Shown: positions 51,862 through 61,391, counted from the first letter of the stretch. The stretch is 64,000 nucleotides of DNA from Streptomyces rishiriensis (GCF_003112535.1 NZ_BEWA01000033.1:1-64000); one strand, 5' to 3'. Made by a program: numbers and translations. Notes: generated by a model from the letters alone, not told the origin.

Positions 51862-53874
51862 TCATTCGGCTCTGATGTCGTCCACGTGCACGACTCCCTT
51901 GGTCGCCCCGTCGCTCCCGTGGACGAGGTACAGGCTGAACGCCGCCGTCTTCGCGAGACGGGCCGCGTCGAGTACGGCTCCGGCGTGTGCGGTGTCCCAG
52001 GGAGCGGGCGTGAACTCGCTGAAGGGCGCCCGCAACTCCTGCCCGTTCGTGTCGGACAGCGGAAACTGGTACCAGAAGTCGACTCCGTCGGCGGTGATCT
52101 GGAGCGCCCCGCCGTTCGCGGAGCCGTCGCCCCGCAGCCACAGCGCGAGGGATGTGAAGGCGGACCAGTCCGCGTCGACCGGCCTGCCCATGCCGGTGTA
52201 CTCGGCGCCGGAGAAGTCGTACGCGTAGGCCAGTCCGTAGGAGCCCGAGGACTTGTGGCCGGCCGACAGAGTGAGGGTGTGGGAGTTGACGTGCGTGTAC
52301 GCCTCGTTCAGCGCGGCGTCGTCCCCGGCGTATCCCTCGAAGTCGTCGACCCGGCCGGCGGGCAGCGGGTCGGCCTCGCCGAGGAGGATCACGGCCGAGT
52401 CGGTGAGCGTCCGTCCGTCCACCCGTGCGCTCACGGTGAGGGTCACCGGGCGGCTGTCCGGCGAGGCCTGGCCGATCGGCCAGTCGCCCGAGTAGAAGCC
52501 GTCCGCGTCGAGGCGGAGCCGTCCGGCGCGTCCGCCGTTCACGGAGAACGTCACCCGGCTCGCCCTCGCCGGCGTCACACGCACCCGGACGGTGGTGCTG
52601 CCGGCTGTCACGCGCTGGCGGTCCGTGGGGGTCACGAGGTGCATGAACGGGGCGTTCCTGACAACGGTGGTGCGGGCGGAGTGCACACCCCGAAGATCGG
52701 CGGCGAACAGGGTGTAGGGGTCCTGGTGGTACTTGACGAAGTCCGGCAGCAGGACGTGGCCCGGGTACGGCACGTAGGCGCGCTTGGCGCCTCCGAAGTT
52801 GGCCCAGGTGAGCATGTAGGTCACCTGACGGGCCAGCGGGTCCGCCTCGAGAGCCTGTGACAGCCGGGTGAACCACTGCGGGTCGCGGACCTCGGTGCCG
52901 CCCTCCCCGAACTCCGTGAGGGCAGGAGCCTTGCCTCGCTCGTTCGCCAGCCTGACCACCATCGCCAGGTCCTTCACGAGACCGTCCAGCCAGGGGGTCG
53001 GCCCGGCGTTGTCGTCGTAGGAGTCGTAGCCGAGGACGTCGACGAAGCGGTCGCCCGGGTAGGTCCTCAGGTAGCCGGTCGGGTCGCCTCCGAAAGTCGA
53101 GTTGGGCGAGTAGGCGTACAGCAGATTGTGGACGCCCCGGGTATCACGCAGGTACTCGACGGTGTAGCGGTACAACTCGATGTACTCGCGTGAGGTCGTG
53201 CGCCCGGCGCCCCACCAGAACCAGCCCGCGTTGTTCTCGTGGAAGGGGCGGAAGATCACCGGGATCGCGGTGCCGTCAGGCCGCCGCGCGCCCTTGACCG
53301 CCTTCGCGACGCGGTCGAGGAAGGCGTTGAAGGCCGCGTGCTTCGCGCCTCCGGGAAGGATCTGGCCGACCACTCGGCCCGTGGTGTCGTAGAAGTTCTT
53401 GCCGGTGACGAAGTTCGGCATGTGGGCGCTGAGGGTGTTGATCCCGCCGAGTGCGTCGCCCTGCCGGATGCACCGGCTGAGCGCAGCCGTGTTCTCGGCT
53501 TCGGCTCCGCCCTGGACGCCGGGGCGTTCGTCGCCGTCGAGGATCAGGGTGTCCCAGCCGAAGACGGCGGGGTAATCGCCCACCGCCGCCCTGGTGTCGG
53601 ACGCCTTGCCGTCGGGAGCGGTGAAGGTGAAGCCGTAGGTGAGGTCGTGCTGGTGACCGAACAGGATGCCTTCGCCCTGCTGCCGCCGCAGGTACGCGAA
53701 CAGCGCGCGGGTGGCGCAGGTCGCCTCGTCGTCGACGATCCGCACCGGTGTCGGCGCGCCCTCGGGCGCCGGGGAGGCCGCCGCTGCGGCCACCGGAGTC
53801 CGGGCGCCGGCGGCCATGGCGACCGTGGTGCCGATGAGCATGAACGTGCGACGCCTCATGGGGGAGTTGGACAT
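51862..53874 (-). CDS. Secreted GH26 beta-mannanase with carbohydrate-binding module
   Basis: 670 residues from ATG 53874 (GGAG upstream). Twin-arginine-like signal MRRRTFMLIGTTVAMAAG, cleavage after about residue 35. GH26 catalytic domain (about 45-385): acid/base Glu in VIFRPFHENNAGWFWWG near 213, nucleophile Glu in PALTEFGEGG near 310. Next an Ig-like domain (about 415-500), then a C-terminal module (about 512-668) beginning RVDDFEGYAG and ending VVHVDDIRA, resembling mannan-binding CBMs. Cleaves beta-1,4-mannans outside the cell. Monocistronic; no CebR-like TGGGAGCGCTCCCA site seen upstream. Confidence 0.92.
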   Translation of the reverse strand: MSNSPMRRRTFMLIGTTVAMAAGARTPVAAAAASPAPEGAPTPVRIVDDEATCATRALFAYLRRQQGEGILFGHQHDLTYGFTFTAPDGKASDTRAAVGDYPAVFGWDTLILDGDERPGVQGGAEAENTAALSRCIRQGDALGGINTLSAHMPNFVTGKNFYDTTGRVVGQILPGGAKHAAFNAFLDRVAKAVKGARRPDGTAIPVIFRPFHENNAGWFWWGAGRTTSREYIELYRYTVEYLRDTRGVHNLLYAYSPNSTFGGDPTGYLRTYPGDRFVDVLGYDSYDDNAGPTPWLDGLVKDLAMVVRLANERGKAPALTEFGEGGTEVRDPQWFTRLSQALEADPLARQVTYMLTWANFGGAKRAYVPYPGHVLLPDFVKYHQDPYTLFAADLRGVHSARTTVVRNAPFMHLVTPTDRQRVTAGSTTVRVRVTPARASRVTFSVNGGRAGRLRLDADGFYSGDWPIGQASPDSRPVTLTVSARVDGRTLTDSAVILLGEADPLPAGRVDDFEGYAGDDAALNEAYTHVNSHTLTLSAGHKSSGSYGLAYAYDFSGAEYTGMGRPVDADWSAFTSLALWLRGDGSANGGALQITADGVDFWYQFPLSDTNGQELRAPFSEFTPAPWDTAHAGAVLDAARLAKTAAFSLYLVHGSDGATKGVVHVDDIRAE

Positions 53875-54425
53875 GTACGTCTCCTTCGACGTGACGGTCT
53901 TTCGCGAGAGGAAATGACTCACCGGGGTGAGGAGGCCGCCCGGGGTGGGTGTGGCGGCCCGGCCGCCGTCGGCGGCGTGGTGTGCGCTCGCACGAAGGCG
54001 CCCGCTGGATCTCGCCGGCGGGGATGTCCTCCCGGGGACTGCCGGTCACGTGCGGGGGCTTTCTGTGACGCTGCCGACGGCGACAGGGGCCTTGGCCAGG
54101 GGATGCGCGACGCGCGTCAGCCAAGTGACGCTATTCGACTAGGGTTTGAAGAGAATGGAAAGGGGTTGCGTGAGGCTGCGTCACCCCGAAGGAGAGCGCC
54201 GAGGGCAGGTCTCGCAGTCGTTCCGGTCCGACTCCTACGGCAGGTGGGCCCGGTACCCGTGGATCACCCGCGAGAGCAGCAGGTCTTGTCGCGGCGCCGG
54301 CCTGCGCCATGGACTCTGTCCCGCCGGCCCCAGCGGCTCCGCGGGGTCGGACCGGCACTCGGCCGGAAGACCACCCCGGCGAGGAGCTCCGTGCGCCTCG
54401 CAGATCTCGAGGTCGGTCGGTCGAG
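53875..54425. other. Gene-poor interval upstream of the mannanase gene
   Basis: Contains the mannanase promoter region and about 400 bases of sequence with no supported gene. On the minus strand near 54230-54275 a short stretch reads SRVIHGYRAHLP before a stop, which looks like the tail of a lost protein, but it is too short to assign. Confidence 0.5.
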
Positions 54426-54953
54426 CTACGGCTTCTCGCCGCAGTGGAGTTGCGCGTCGATCTGCCGGGCGGTCATGGGGCCCTCGCGCGTCCAGTACTT
54501 GCCCGGTTCCAGTGTGGCGCTCTCGATCGTGTGCAGGGTGAAGACGTCGCCGCGCCCGTCACCCGCCGGATCCGAGTAGCTCACTCCGATGGTGGGCGGA
54601 ATGGCCGACTTGACGGGTTTTCCCGAGTGCTTCGCGAATCCTTCCCCGGACCAGAGGGTGACCAGACCCTTCCGGGTCGATGCCGAGGCCGGCCCTGAGG
54701 CGGACCACACGATGCGCGGATTCTCGTGCTCCACATCGTCGAAGTCGTAGACCTCGACGCGTCTGATCTCATCCGTGGGGCACATGGGTATCTTGACCAC
54801 GATCGTGCCCCCGTCGACCCTGGCCCCGAACTGCGGCGGGTCGGCCGGATCCGAGGGGAACATGGCGCAGGCGGATGCCCCCCACAGGGTGATCACGGTC
54901 AGGAAACCTGCCGAGGCGCCCTGCCGACGAGCAGAACGGATCGTCGATGACAT
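54426..54953 (-). CDS. Putative secreted lipoprotein, function unknown
   Basis: 175 residues from ATG 54953 (AGAGAGGA about 8 bases upstream; ATG 54962 possible). Basic start TIRSARRQG, hydrophobic stretch FLTVITLWG, then ASAC as a weak lipobox (Cys near 29). The mature part is beta-rich (GTIVVKIPMCPTDEIRRVEV, FTLHTIESATLEPGKYW) with two further Cys (PMCPTD and the C-terminal LHCGEKP) that could pair. No family recognised. Confidence 0.65.
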   Translation of the reverse strand: MSSTIRSARRQGASAGFLTVITLWGASACAMFPSDPADPPQFGARVDGGTIVVKIPMCPTDEIRRVEVYDFDDVEHENPRIVWSASGPASASTRKGLVTLWSGEGFAKHSGKPVKSAIPPTIGVSYSDPAGDGRGDVFTLHTIESATLEPGKYWTREGPMTARQIDAQLHCGEKP

Positions 54954-55041
54954 CGCTTGCATCCTCTCTGTCCCCGGTCGGCCGACCGCTCCCACCGGTT
55001 GCGGCAGGGATCGCTGACAGCCCGGCTCGCACAGCGTGGTG

Positions 55042-55416
55042 TCAGGAAGCGCCCTTGCGCAACGACGCGATGAGGCGGTCCAGTTCCCCGCGTGCCGTGT
55101 AGGTACGGATCGGGTCGATGTAGTCGCGTGACTCGATGATCCGACCGTCCCGCACACGCATGACGAAGACGCAGGGCACCTTGGCCAGGGAGTCGTCCGG
55201 CAACGTGAACTTGTAGGCGAACTCGGCGACGTTCACCTCAGGATCGGCGGTCTCGTGAACGACGACATCCACGACACTCCTCTTCGGCGACGACTCCCGC
55301 ACCTCCGGCTCCACCGTGAAGTGCTCCCGGAGCGCACGCCGACTCGTCAACGGCTCGGACTCCGGCGTCGCCATCGGATGCCGGACGTCGGTGGCCTCGC
55401 CGTACAGGTCGGGCAA
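55042..55416 (-). CDS. N-terminally truncated SnoaL/NTF2-like protein
   Basis: At most 124 residues from a TTG at 55416. Homology to SnoaL-like cyclase/ketosteroid-isomerase domains begins before any possible start (HGGNFDELPDLYGEATDVRH), and the only in-frame codon usable upstream is TTG. Later landmarks EFAYKFTLPDD, CVFVMRVRDGRIIESRDYID are intact. Upstream in the same frame is the stop codon of a CobW remnant, so the first 10-20 residues seem replaced by foreign sequence. May be inactive or expressed only by coupling. Confidence 0.6.
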   Translation of the reverse strand: MPDLYGEATDVRHPMATPESEPLTSRRALREHFTVEPEVRESSPKRSVVDVVVHETADPEVNVAEFAYKFTLPDDSLAKVPCVFVMRVRDGRIIESRDYIDPIRTYTARGELDRLIASLRKGAS

Positions 55417-55464
55417 CTCGTCGAAGTTCCCGCCGTGGCTGCGACCACCGACCGACCCGGAGTT

Positions 55465-55790
55465 TCAATGCCCCGTCACCGTGGTGAGGGGGTCGTGCTC
55501 ATGCGCGCAGCTCTCGCAGGAGCCGTAGGTGTCCCAGGCAGGGAAGGGATCGGGAGCGGGCAGAGCTACGCCTTCCTGCATGAGACAGCCGTTCAGGTCG
55601 GCCCGCAGCAGCTCCGCGTCCATCTGGGTGCTATGAAGACGAGTTCCTGCGCATAAGGGCTGGCGGTGTCACGAGCAGAGGAAGGCTCGAAGCGAGCCAC
55701 CGAACCGGCCTGCGGCCGCAGTCCCGTCACCCAGGGCCGGCTGGCGAGGGTGAAGAAGCCCTTGGATCTGAGGACCTGCCCGTAGGCGCC
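55465..55790 (-). pseudogene. CobW/COG0523 GTPase, C-terminal remnant
   Basis: GQVLRSKGFFTLASRPWVTG, QAGSVARFEPSSARDTASPY and AQELVFI match the C-terminal domain of actinobacterial CobW-like metal chaperone GTPases. After AQELVFIA a one-base slip changes frame, and the usual end follows (ADLNGCLMQEGVALPAPDPF, DTYGSCESCAHEHD) up to TGA 55465-55467. The GTPase domain is absent. No Zur-like site remains visible. Confidence 0.75.
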
Positions 55791-56020
55791 GCTGCCTGGC
55801 GGTGGAAGGACCTTCCGGAGCAGAGGGCGGTCGAGGAGATGGCGTACTGAACGAAGTTTCGAAGGAGGGCGTGAACACCGTGTCGCCGGGCACAAGGGCT
55901 ATCGCACCGAGATCCTGGCATTCGGAGCTGGTCGGGATCTACCCACCAAGGGACGAACTCAGGCCCTTGTGAAGCTCATACGCACACGCGCCTGAGCCGG
56001 AATTGACGATGGGGTTTGAA

Positions 56021-56176
56021 ATGATCATTCTTGGGCTTATTCTGCTGGTCATCGGCCTGCTTGTCGGCATGGGTCTGCTGACGACGATCGGTGGCATCCT
56101 CATTCTGGTTGGTGCCATCCTGTGGATCCTGGGTGCGACCGGTCGCGCGGTCGGTGGACGCAAGCACTTCTTCTAA
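56021..56176 (+). CDS. Small hydrophobic DUF6131-type protein
   Basis: 51 residues: starts MIILGLILLVIGLLVGMG, continues LLTTIGGILILVGAILWIL and ends GATGRAVGGRKHFF. Two membrane segments joined by a short turn and a basic tail, the pattern of DUF6131 proteins of actinomycetes. ATG 56021 with GGGG about 7 bases upstream; ATG 56009 would add four residues. GC content is lower than that of its neighbours. Short hydrophobic proteins of this family have no known function. Confidence 0.78.
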   Translation: MIILGLILLVIGLLVGMGLLTTIGGILILVGAILWILGATGRAVGGRKHFF

Positions 56177-56449
56177 AGTCAGGGCGCCTCACCAACTCTC
56201 TGCGACGAGTGACGCGTCCATGACTCACTCCGCGTCGGAAAGTCCACACCGTGAGGAGCTTCTGGACCACTCGAGGCCGGGACGAGGTGAGAGTCCGGCC
56301 AGAGAGACAGTTGGGAACCCCGTGGGCGGGGCCATGCGCCGACCCCGCGCTGTCTCGTTGGCGATGAGTTTGCCCTGAGCCGGGCCCTGCCCGCCGGTCG
56401 TCGAGCGCAGAGCCTGGCTACGGGGTGAGACGGATGCTGCCGCTTTGGT

Positions 56450-57830
56450 ACAGGAAGCGACGGGCGTGCTGCATCGGTGCCCAGAGTGCCCGCCCGATCA
56501 AGCTGAACCCCGTGCAGGAGCGCCTGGGGCGCAGGGTGGAACGAGCTCCGGACCACGGTGCGCTCGGGCCCGTCCAGGAGGAGCGCGCTGTGCACGACGC
56601 CGATGCCGCTCTGCACGTCGTCGGGGGTGTGCCCCGGTAAAGCATCCCAGGAGGCGGTTGCGGTGAGACAGTCGACGCCGGTCCAGGCGTTCAACGCAAT
56701 GGTGCCGTAGCGGAGTTCGGAGCCAGCTTCGTCCAGCACGGGGCTGAGCCCGGCCATCGTGCTCGGATGCGCGATGAGGTTCACGCCGAGAGTGCCGACG
56801 AACTCCTCGTTCGTTGTGCGGACCGCCTCGGCGAGGAACTGGCGCGGGTCACCGGGGGAGTTTCAGCACGGCGAGGACGGGGGCGAAGTGCTCCGTGGTC
56901 AGAGCTGGTCTGGATTCCACCGGGGCGAGACCTGTGATCAGCACGCGGCCTGCTCCGAGCCGTTCGGCGTCGTCGCCGTACGTGTCGAGGGCGTGGGCGC
57001 CCCGGTCGTCGCTGCCGGGGTAGTGCGGGGAGCGGGCGGGTGCGTCGGCCAGCGCGGCTCGCAGGTGGGCCAGGAGGCGGTCCTTCTGCGCCCAGTCGGC
57101 ACTGACGACGACCGCCCGGCTCGCTACGCAGTTGTAGCCGTTGTTGTGCAGCTTCTGGATGCCGATGTGCTCGGCCTGGTAGCGCAGGTCCGCCTCGGAC
57201 CAGCCGCCCGGCAGCACGATCGTGGGGGAGACCCCGCCCAGTTCGCTGGTGGCCGGCTTGTCGAGCAGCAGTGTGCCCGCCTTCTTGCGGCCGGCGCCCT
57301 CGTTACCCGTACCGAGACGATCGCGTCATGGGTCGCGGCGCTGCCGGTCATGTGGACGTGGCGGACCTTCGGGTGGTGCACCAGGTATGTCCCGACGTCG
57401 GCGCCACCGGTGAGGACCCGGACCATCCGAGGTCGATCAGCGGTGCCATTGTTCGGTTGAAGACGTCGAGGAGGCCGTCGGTGACCGGGTCTAGTTGGCG
57501 GGCCACCACTCTGTTGTGCGCGTACAGCTCGTAGAGCACGTCCAGGATGGGGGCCGAGGTGATGTTGCCGGCGCCGAGCACGACGCCGACGCCTGCGGTG
57601 TCGGCCGTGTGGAGCTGGGCGAGGCCCGCGCGCTCCCGCGCCTCCTCCTCCGTGGTGCCAGGCGGCATCCACACCTCGGCAATGAGATCGTTCAGCAGGA
57701 GGCGGTCCCAGATGCTGTCGGGCAGGACGCGGACCGTGACCCGTCCGCCAGGTGCTTGGCCGAAGGAGAAGACATCGACGGGACTGCGGTCCTCCCCCAG
57801 GGCGTCAGTGAGACGACGAGGCCCCGCCGA
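56450..57830 (-). pseudogene. Aldehyde dehydrogenase family gene, multiply frameshifted and 5'-truncated
   Basis: Consecutive pieces in at least three frames match one ALDH. First comes VTVRVLPDSIWDRLLLNDLI to VTDGLLDVFNRTMAPLID (57800-57430), then GGADVGTYLVHHPK and HMTGSAATHDAIV. Next is GGWSEADLRYQAEHIGIQKL to LTTEHFAPVLAVLKLP (57220-56850), then GVNLIAHPSTMAGL to DDVQSGIGVVHSALLLDGPE (56790-56560). The first hundred or so residues are missing and the 3' end dissolves near 56450. Clearly non-functional. Confidence 0.85.
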
Positions 57831-57909
57831 GTGCTTGGGTTCCAGTGGTCGTCGCAACACCCCGGCTGGTGGGGTGCGATGGACTTCAAGATCCGGGGGA
57901 CCGGGGCTT

Positions 57910-58095
57910 CCCGCTCAGGGCCGCAAGGTCCTGGTCCGTGAGCGGGAGGAATACTTCCGGCTCATGAATCAGGGCCTGAGCAGCGCCGAAGCCTGCAAAC
58001 GTATCGGGATCAACTACCGGACGGGCAAGCGGTGGCGCAACGGCCGGGCCGCTTCCGGCAAGGACAAGGCGAGACCGCCGGTACTCGCGGCGGCC
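57910..58095 (+). mobile_element. IS30-family transposase, N-terminal remnant
   Basis: RKVLVREREEYFRLMNQGLS, then SAEACKRIGINYRTGKRWRN is the helix-turn-helix start of actinobacterial IS30 transposases. The homology stops after GKDKARPPV; the DDE core is absent. Terminal inverted repeats were not found. It abuts the 5'-truncated end of the aldehyde dehydrogenase remnant, consistent with insertion or recombination having removed that gene's start. Confidence 0.7.
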
Positions 58096-58218
58096 CACAC
58101 GAGTGGAGCTCGTCCTGAGTGTCTGGGGTGGGCCGCTCGGAACCGATCCCCCCCGCAAGGTGGTGGCGTGGTGTACGGGTTCACCACGGCCGCGAGGTGC
58201 CGTTGCGAGGTGGCGGTG

Positions 58219-59067
58219 TCAGCAGGTGGGGAGCATGCCCTTTCGGAGCTGGGCCAGGGTGCGTGACAGCAGCCGGGAGACGTGCATCTGGGAGACGCCG
58301 AGCTGTTCGCCGATCTGGGCCTGGGTGAGTTCCTCCACGAACCTCCAGTGCAGGATCTTGCGCGAGCGCTCGTCGAGGTCGGCGATCATCGGGGCGAGGG
58401 CGTGGAAGTCCTCCACCAGTTCCAGTGCGCCGTCGTCGTTGCCGATGAAGTCGGACAGGGCGGTCTCGCCGTCCTCGCTGTTGCCGATGGCGGCGTCCAG
58501 GGAGGAGGAGCGGTAGCCGTTGGAGGCCAGTCGCGCCTCGATGACCTCCTTCTCCTCCAGGTTCATCAGCTGGGCCAGCTCGGCCACGGTCGGGGTGCGG
58601 CCCAGGCGGCTGCTCAGTTCCTCGGTGGCGCGCGCGAGCTGGACGCGGGCCTCCTGCAGTCGGCGCGGAACGTGCACGGCCCAGGTGGTGTCGCGGAAGA
58701 ACCGCTTGATCTCTCCCATGATGTAGGGGATCGAGAAGGAGGTGAACTCCACTTCGCGGGAGAGTTCGAACCGGTCGATGGCCTTGATGAGGCCGATCAC
58801 GCCGACCTGGACGATGTCCTCCATCTCCTCCTGGTCCCGGCTGCGGAAACGGGAGGCCGCGTAGCGGACCAGGGAGATGTTCATCTCGATCAGCGTGTTG
58901 CGCGCGTACTGGTACTCCGGCGTCCCCTCCTCCAGCCGGTCCAGCTGCTGGAAGAACAGGCGGGTGAGCTCACGCGCGTCCTTCGGAGCGACCTTCGACG
59001 GGTCTGGGACTGCCGGCAGTTCAGAACACTGCGCCTCCGCCGTCGCCACTGCCGTATCCGTAACCAT
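58219..59067 (-). CDS. SigB/SigF-family stress RNA polymerase sigma factor
   Basis: 282 residues from ATG 59067 (AGGGGAGGAAC upstream). Region 2: EEMEDIVQVGVIGLIKAIDR, EFTSFSIPYIMGEIKRFFRD. Region 3 around LGRTPTVAELAQLMNLEEKE. Region 4: DERSRKILHWRFVEELTQAQ, IGEQLGVSQMHVSRLLSRT. Streptomycetes have several such factors, so no symbol is given. Divergent from a GAF-PP2C phosphatase and STAS gene pair, which suggests partner-switching control; the anti-sigma kinase is not in the window. Confidence 0.92.
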   Translation of the reverse strand: MVTDTAVATAEAQCSELPAVPDPSKVAPKDARELTRLFFQQLDRLEEGTPEYQYARNTLIEMNISLVRYAASRFRSRDQEEMEDIVQVGVIGLIKAIDRFELSREVEFTSFSIPYIMGEIKRFFRDTTWAVHVPRRLQEARVQLARATEELSSRLGRTPTVAELAQLMNLEEKEVIEARLASNGYRSSSLDAAIGNSEDGETALSDFIGNDDGALELVEDFHALAPMIADLDERSRKILHWRFVEELTQAQIGEQLGVSQMHVSRLLSRTLAQLRKGMLPTC

Positions 59068-59532
59068 ATGTTCCTCCCCTTGCCGGCCATGCCGACACCG
59101 CCCACCTCGACTCACCACTGCCGCGGCTACCCCTTCCCCCCGCCTTCATGCCTACTCCTTCCGTAGCAAACCTCGATGGACTGCACTCCAATCCTGCGCA
59201 CACCGAGGCGGGCGGCGTCCTGCTCCGGTCCGAGCGGGGCGCCGCCGCGCGACCAGGTACGTCAGGTCCTCGCGGCGGAAGCCCTGGTCGACCTGGCCGG
59301 GGGCGACGTCCCGTCGGAGTTCGTGCTCAGGTAGTGAGCAGCTTGTGGTCCGGACCACGAAGGTCGTCACGTTCGCCTTTTCGCCGATCACTGCGCCCGG
59401 TTGCGGTCGGTGCTTGGGCGGCCGTTCCACGATGCCGGTGTGCACTACGAAGCTCGCCGTGGGGTCGGGTCGCCGGCCGCGTTCGGTAGGGTTCCGAAGT
59501 GCTGGCTGTCTGGTCGGTGCCTTCCTGGGGGG
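59068..59532. other. Divergent intergenic region with a LacI-type remnant
   Basis: 465 bases between the sigma factor and phosphatase genes. It contains the LacI tail remnant (listed) but otherwise no gene. I could not identify a convincing SigB-type GNNT-N14-16-GGGTA promoter on either strand by eye. Confidence 0.5.
59245..59370 (+). pseudogene. LacI-family regulator C-terminal remnant
   Basis: Reading + from about 59260, VRQVLAAEALVDLAGGDVPS, then EFVLR and a stop, continuing in the next frame as EQLVVRTTK. This is the pattern of the last helix and strand of LacI proteins (AAExLxxLxxGxxVPxExVLxPxLVVRxST). About 35 codons with a frameshift; the rest of the gene is gone. Confidence 0.45.
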
Positions 59533-61026
59533 ATGAGCGAGACGAGGGACATGCCGGAACAAGCGATCCTGCCTGCGATAGCACCGAGTGACCCCTTGGC
59601 CGTGTCGGTCGAGGCGGCGCGGATGGCGGCGGTACGCCGTTACGACATTCTCGACACTCCGCCGGACGGTGCCTACGACCGAGTTGCGGCGCTGGCCGCG
59701 CGGCTGTTCGAGGTGCCGGTGGCGACGGTGACGATCGTGGATGAGGACCGGATCTGGTTCAAGGCCGCGCACGGCCTGGAAGGTGTCAGCGAGATCGGCC
59801 GGGATCCGGGCCTGTGCGCCTCGGCGGTGCTGCGTGATGACACCACCGTCATCCCCGATACGTTGCTGGACCCGGTCGCCTGCTCCAACCCGCTGGTCGC
59901 CGGCCCGATGGGGGTGCGGTTCTACGCTGCCGCTCCGATCATCACCGCCGACGGGCACCGGCTGGGCACGGTCAACGTCCTTGACACCCGCCCCCGCGAG
60001 ATCAGCGAGGCCGATGCCTCCACCCTCACAGACCTGGCCGCGGTGGTGCGTGACCAGCTGGAACTGCGACTGTCGGCGCTGAAGGCGGTACGCGCCGAGC
60101 AGGAGCGCCGCCGGGTCGAGCAGGAGAAGCGTCAGGCGGAGGAAGAGGCCCGCCAGCGTGCGGAGCGCGACAAGGCGGCCATCGCCGCGTTCGCCTCCAC
60201 CCTGCAGCGCACCCTGGTGCCTCCCGCGCTGCCCGCGGTACCCGGGCTTGAGCTGGCCTGCCACTACAAGACCGCCTCCCCGCAGGAAGTGGGCGGCGAC
60301 TTCTACGACGTCTTCCCCGTCGGCGGAGGCCGGTGGGCTTTCTTCCTGGGCGATGTGTGCGGCAAGGGCGCCGAAGCCGCCTCGGTCACCTCACTGACCC
60401 GCTACACGCTGCGGGCCGCAGCCCTCGTCGACGCGGACCCCACGGCCGCGCTCAAAGCCCTGAACACCGCGCTGCTGCTGGACGCGGCGGTCGGCACCCG
60501 CTTTTGCACCGCCGTCTTCGGCCTGCTCGATCCGGCCCGGGACGGCGGTTTCACTGTCACGCTGGCCACCGGCGGTCACCCGCCCGCCTACCACCTCAGC
60601 CCTGCCGAAGGCGGCGGTGTACGGGTGGAGGCGGCCCGCGCCAAGGGCGGCATGCTGGTCGGCGCGTTCGCCGAGGCCGCCTTCGCCTCACTCACCCTGC
60701 ACCTGGCACCCGGCCAGGGCTTGCTGCTGTACACCGACGGGCTGACCGAGGCCCGCACCGCCGATGGCCACATGCTCGCCGACACCGGCCTTACCGACTT
60801 CCTCGCCCAGCGGCCGGCACCGGTCAGTGCCGGCGCCCTGATCGACGACACCGTCGCGCTCCTGGACACACTCCCCGACACCGAACGCGACGACGTGGCA
60901 CTGCTGGCCCTGTCCGTCCCCACCGCGGACGCCGCTCCCGCCGGCATCACCACCACCGCGCACAGCGCCGCCGCCCCGACCGCACCCGCCGACGCCCTTG
61001 TCGGGCAGGAGATCCGACGCCCATGA
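59533..61026 (+). CDS. GAF-domain PP2C (SpoIIE/RsbU-type) serine phosphatase
   Basis: 497 residues from ATG 59533 (GGGGGG adjacent; ATG 59551 also has a purine-rich site). GAF domain (about 30-180) from YDILDTPPDGAYDRVAALAA, a charged coiled coil (about 190-220, RAEQERRRVEQEKRQAEEEA), then the SpoIIE phosphatase (about 230-475): EVGGDFYDVFPVG, FLGDVCGKGAEAAS, LLLYTDGLTEAR, ERDDVALLALSV with metal Asp residues intact. Overlaps the STAS gene by ATGA. Likely dephosphorylates that anti-anti-sigma factor. Confidence 0.92.
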   Translation: MSETRDMPEQAILPAIAPSDPLAVSVEAARMAAVRRYDILDTPPDGAYDRVAALAARLFEVPVATVTIVDEDRIWFKAAHGLEGVSEIGRDPGLCASAVLRDDTTVIPDTLLDPVACSNPLVAGPMGVRFYAAAPIITADGHRLGTVNVLDTRPREISEADASTLTDLAAVVRDQLELRLSALKAVRAEQERRRVEQEKRQAEEEARQRAERDKAAIAAFASTLQRTLVPPALPAVPGLELACHYKTASPQEVGGDFYDVFPVGGGRWAFFLGDVCGKGAEAASVTSLTRYTLRAAALVDADPTAALKALNTALLLDAAVGTRFCTAVFGLLDPARDGGFTVTLATGGHPPAYHLSPAEGGGVRVEAARAKGGMLVGAFAEAAFASLTLHLAPGQGLLLYTDGLTEARTADGHMLADTGLTDFLAQRPAPVSAGALIDDTVALLDTLPDTERDDVALLALSVPTADAAPAGITTTAHSAAAPTAPADALVGQEIRRP

Positions 61027-61391
61027 CCGACGCATTCCACATCGACGTCCCGCACACCGACCGCGCCCTGGCCGTGATCGCACTGTCCGGTGAATTCGAC
61101 ATCGCCGCCGCACCCGCGGTGCGGGCCCGCGCCCTGGAACTCATCGCCGCCGGACACGCCGACCTGGTCGCCGACCTGTCGGGGGTCACGTTCTGCGACT
61201 CCTCAGGGCTGGGAGCCCTCGTCGGCATATGGCGCTGCGCCAAGGACGTCGACGGCTCCCTGACCCTGGCGGCCATCCCCGACCGGCTGAGCCGCCTGCT
61301 CAGCGTCACCGGGATGGACACCTTCCTGCCCGCCTACCCCAGCGCCGGGGCCGCGCTCGCCGCCCGCCAGGGCGATCGCACCACCGCCTGA
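61023..61391 (+). CDS. STAS-domain anti-sigma-factor antagonist
   Basis: 122 residues. RsbV/SpoIIAA-like fold with VIALSGEFDIAAAPAVRARA and the phosphorylation loop VTFCDSSGLGALVG (Ser near 57-58). Translationally coupled to the phosphatase. In such modules the dephosphorylated form binds an RsbW-type kinase and frees a sigma factor such as the one at 58219-59067 (inference). Confidence 0.93.
   Translation: MTDAFHIDVPHTDRALAVIALSGEFDIAAAPAVRARALELIAAGHADLVADLSGVTFCDSSGLGALVGIWRCAKDVDGSLTLAAIPDRLSRLLSVTGMDTFLPAYPSAGAALAARQGDRTTA

Noticed and set aside
57880..58200. Complete insertion sequence
   Set aside because: Only the first 50-60 transposase codons are present and no terminal inverted repeats or target duplication could be seen.
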